Below, piece by piece: positions 6,149 through 7,144 of a stretch of DNA of 7,144 nt. A program made the translations under genes and the position numbers. Source of the stretch: Anaerolineales bacterium (lineage in GTDB: Bacteria > Chloroflexota > Anaerolineae > Anaerolineales > VGOW01); assembly GCA_919901875.1 (NCBI GenBank), contig CAKKQG010000380.1:1-7144 (forward strand), read 5' to 3'. Position 1 is the first letter of the stretch; each line of letters starts with the position of its first letter. The notes under the pieces are model-generated. The model saw nothing but the letters and a program-made list of their open reading frames with translations. It ran no database searches and was not told the origin of the DNA.

Positions 6149-6204
6149 CTACTTGTTTACCTGTATACCTGTATACCTGTCTACCTGTCTACTTGCATAC
6201 CTAT
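6149..6204. repeat. Tandem 8-bp repeats leading into the HD gene
   Basis: Seven imperfect 8-bp units run without gaps: CTACTTGT, TTACCTGT, ATACCTGT, ATACCTGT, CTACCTGT, CTACTTGC and ATACCTAT, the last overlapping the ATG at 6203. They are inverted relative to the units at 6062-6113. The intergenic stretch 6066-6202 holds these repeats and nothing else I can identify; no promoter or Shine-Dalgarno sequence is clear. Confidence 0.8.
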
Positions 6205-6748
6205 GACCCTCCTCAACTCCGCCCTCATCTTCGCTGCTCGTTCTCACAACAAACAGAATCGCAAAGGCACCGACATCCCTTACATCGTCCATCCAGTCGG
6301 CGTGATGTTGATCTTGATTGAGTTCGGTGAGAACGATCCAGAACTTCTCGCCGCCGCGTTGTTGCATGATACGGTGGAAGATACGGGCGTGACTCATGAT
6401 CAAATACGAAAAGAATTTGGAGTTCGCGTTGCCGAGATCGTTGCAGGCTGTTCTGAACCCGACAAAGATGATACGTGGGAGAATCGCAAGGCGCACACGA
6501 TTGAACATCTAAAGACTGCGCCGCGCCACATTCAACTCGTCTCGGCGGCGGATAAACTGCACAATTTAAGATCGATGATTAAAGATTATGAGGCGATGGG
6601 AGATAAAGTGTGGTCACGCTTCAAGCGCGGCAAAGAGGATATTGCCTGGTATTACCGTTCGGTATTAACCAGCTTGCGCGAAGGAGAGTTGAAGGATCAT
6701 GCAATTGTGGGGAAGATGGAAGAGGAAGTGAAGAGGTTGTTTGGATGA
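6203..6748 (+). CDS. Stand-alone HD-domain hydrolase, RelA/SpoT-Mesh1 type
   Basis: This encodes a 181-aa protein beginning MTLLNSALIFAARSH. It carries only the hydrolase-type HD domain of RelA/SpoT: RKGTDIPYIVHPVGV (20-34), ALLHDTVEDT (52-61) and ADKLHNLRSM (116-125). H30, H55, D56 and D117 match the metal ligands, and E59-D60 is the ED pair needed for (p)ppGpp hydrolysis. No synthetase or TGS domain follows, so the expected activity is that of a small alarmone hydrolase in the cytoplasm; Mesh1 relatives also hydrolyse NADPH. A longer reading from ATG 6137 is rejected because its 22 extra residues are just translated 8-bp repeat. The chosen ATG has no clear Shine-Dalgarno sequence. A synthetase partner is not in the window. 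The domain call is firm; the substrate is inferred. Confidence 0.85.
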   Translation: MTLLNSALIFAARSHNKQNRKGTDIPYIVHPVGVMLILIEFGENDPELLAAALLHDTVEDTGVTHDQIRKEFGVRVAEIVAGCSEPDKDDTWENRKAHTIEHLKTAPRHIQLVSAADKLHNLRSMIKDYEAMGDKVWSRFKRGKEDIAWYYRSVLTSLREGELKDHAIVGKMEEEVKRLFG

Positions 6749-6781
6749 AAATATTTAAAGCACCCACAATCACGAATTTGC

Positions 6782-6820
6782 CAAACGACACGAATGATTT
6801 TATTTCATTCGTGTCATTTG
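6782..6820. terminator. Strong hairpin after the HD gene, possible terminator or repeat
   Basis: The arms at 6782-6797 (containing GACACGAATGA) and 6805-6820 (containing TCATTCGTGTC) pair over 16 positions with one mismatch, around a TTTTATT loop. The hairpin begins 33 nt after the HD stop. Only a weak T-rich stretch (TTTGT) follows, so termination is plausible but not certain. CACGAATGA-type palindromes also occur as dispersed repeats, from memory. Confidence 0.5.
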
Positions 6821-6881
6821 TTTGTAGGGGCGACCCTTGCGGTCGCCCCTGCTGGGCAGGGGCAAGCCCTGCCCCTACGAA
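6821..6881. repeat. Palindromic GTAGGGGC...GCCCCTAC repeat element
   Basis: The outer arms 6821-6831 and 6871-6881 pair with one G-T mismatch. They enclose two hairpins: GGGGCGACC/GGTCGCCCC (6827-6835 with 6841-6849, 5-nt loop) and GGGCAGGG/CCCTGCCC (6854-6861 with 6867-6874, 5-nt loop). The first hairpin shares bases with the outer stem. It resembles a mobile non-coding palindrome I recall as common in Chloroflexota genomes. No flanking target duplication is obvious. Confidence 0.75.
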
Positions 6882-6907
6882 ATGTTAATTGAAAAGGAGA
6901 AATCACC

Positions 6908-7144
6908 ATGCCCCGTTCCCGCCTTCGCCATCTTGGAATCACCATCGGCACGTATCCGACAGGTAAATACAACGCCATCACCGATGTCTCAGATATTCTC
7001 GTCGGTCATCACACACTTAATTACGACGAGCCGTATATTGCCCGCACTGGAGTCACCATCATCAATCCGCGCGGCGGAAAAATATGGCACGATTTTGCTT
7101 TCGCCGGATTTCACTCGCTCAACGGCTGCGGCGAGATGACGGGC
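6908..7144 (+). CDS. P1-family (S58) peptidase, DmpA-like, 5' part only
   Basis: The first 79 residues are present and the gene continues beyond the window. The family comprises L-aminopeptidase/D-esterase enzymes (DmpA, BapA) that self-cleave into two subunits and release N-terminal residues from peptides. Family motifs in order are LGITIG (9-14), YPTGKYNAITDV (16-27), VGHHT (32-36), RTGVTIINP (46-54), FAGFHSLNG (65-73) and GEMTG (75-79). The self-cleavage site and nucleophile lie further downstream, so activity cannot be judged. ATG at 6908 is preceded by AAGGAGA (6894-6900) with a 7-nt spacer, a good ribosome-binding site. There is no signal peptide, so it is probably cytoplasmic. The repeat at 6821-6881 separates it from the HD gene, suggesting independent transcription. 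Confidence 0.85.
   Translation, partial: MPRSRLRHLGITIGTYPTGKYNAITDVSDILVGHHTLNYDEPYIARTGVTIINPRGGKIWHDFAFAGFHSLNGCGEMTG

Noticed and set aside
6137..6202. 22-residue N-terminal extension of the HD protein that could pass for a membrane segment
   Set aside because: It is the direct translation of the 8-bp tandem repeat and has no counterpart in the HD family; the domain begins after ATG 6203.
6149..6204. CRISPR-like array
   Set aside because: The units are 8 bp, contiguous and without spacers, so this is a tandem repeat and not a CRISPR array.
6837..7139. 100-codon plus-strand frame near the window end
   Set aside because: It begins in the palindromic repeat and is out of frame with the peptidase, whose frame at 6908 shows clear S58 motifs.

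Overview
The window looks like bacterial chromosome, moderately GC-rich with TTG/CTC-rich leucine codons. Tightly packed plus-strand genes are separated by short interspersed palindromic repeats. The gene families, the repeats (a GAGATTGCTTCG/CTCGCAATGACA element and a GTAGGGGCGACC/GCCCCTAC element) and the many small toxin-antitoxin genes together suggest Chloroflexota, probably Anaerolineae. This placement is an inference from style, since no marker gene is present. All supported genes are on the plus strand.

Layout. Positions 1-104 hold a fragment of an interspersed repeat, followed by a short HicB-type antitoxin (105-314) with no HicA partner in view. Two large membrane-anchored von Willebrand factor A (VWA) proteins follow. 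The first (355-2238, 627 aa) is BatA-like: two N-terminal membrane helices, an extracytoplasmic VWA domain, a beta-sandwich, a glutamine-amidotransferase-like region and a C-terminal helix. The second (3075-6065, 996 aa) follows the same plan but has a second VWA domain that appears to sit inside the amidotransferase-like fold. Between them lies a complete VapBC-type toxin-antitoxin pair: a ribbon-helix-helix-like antitoxin (2325-2573) and a PIN-domain toxin (2570-2995). The pair is bracketed by two direct copies of a ~70-75 bp repeat spaced ~794 bp apart. Copy 1 contains the stop codon of the first VWA gene, and copy 2 ends exactly on the start codon of the second.

Downstream, 6066-6202 is a GTAGACAGG-type repeat region including about seven 8-bp tandem units. 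It leads directly into a 181-aa stand-alone HD-domain hydrolase of the RelA/SpoT-Mesh1 type (6203-6748). After a strong hairpin and a second palindromic repeat element (6782-6881), the 5' part of a P1-family (S58, DmpA-like) aminopeptidase gene begins at 6908 and runs off the window.

How the genes may work together. The two VWA proteins probably act in one envelope complex. BatA-type VWA proteins usually accompany a MoxR AAA ATPase and a DUF58 protein, but neither is in this window. The toxin-antitoxin pair is most simply read as a later insertion between the two VWA genes, made or bounded by the repeat. The HD hydrolase and the peptidase look like independent neighbours. I found no new defence system or CRISPR array. 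The most notable points are the repeat-bracketed toxin-antitoxin cassette, the nested VWA/amidotransferase architecture, and repeats that overlap starts and stops of genes.
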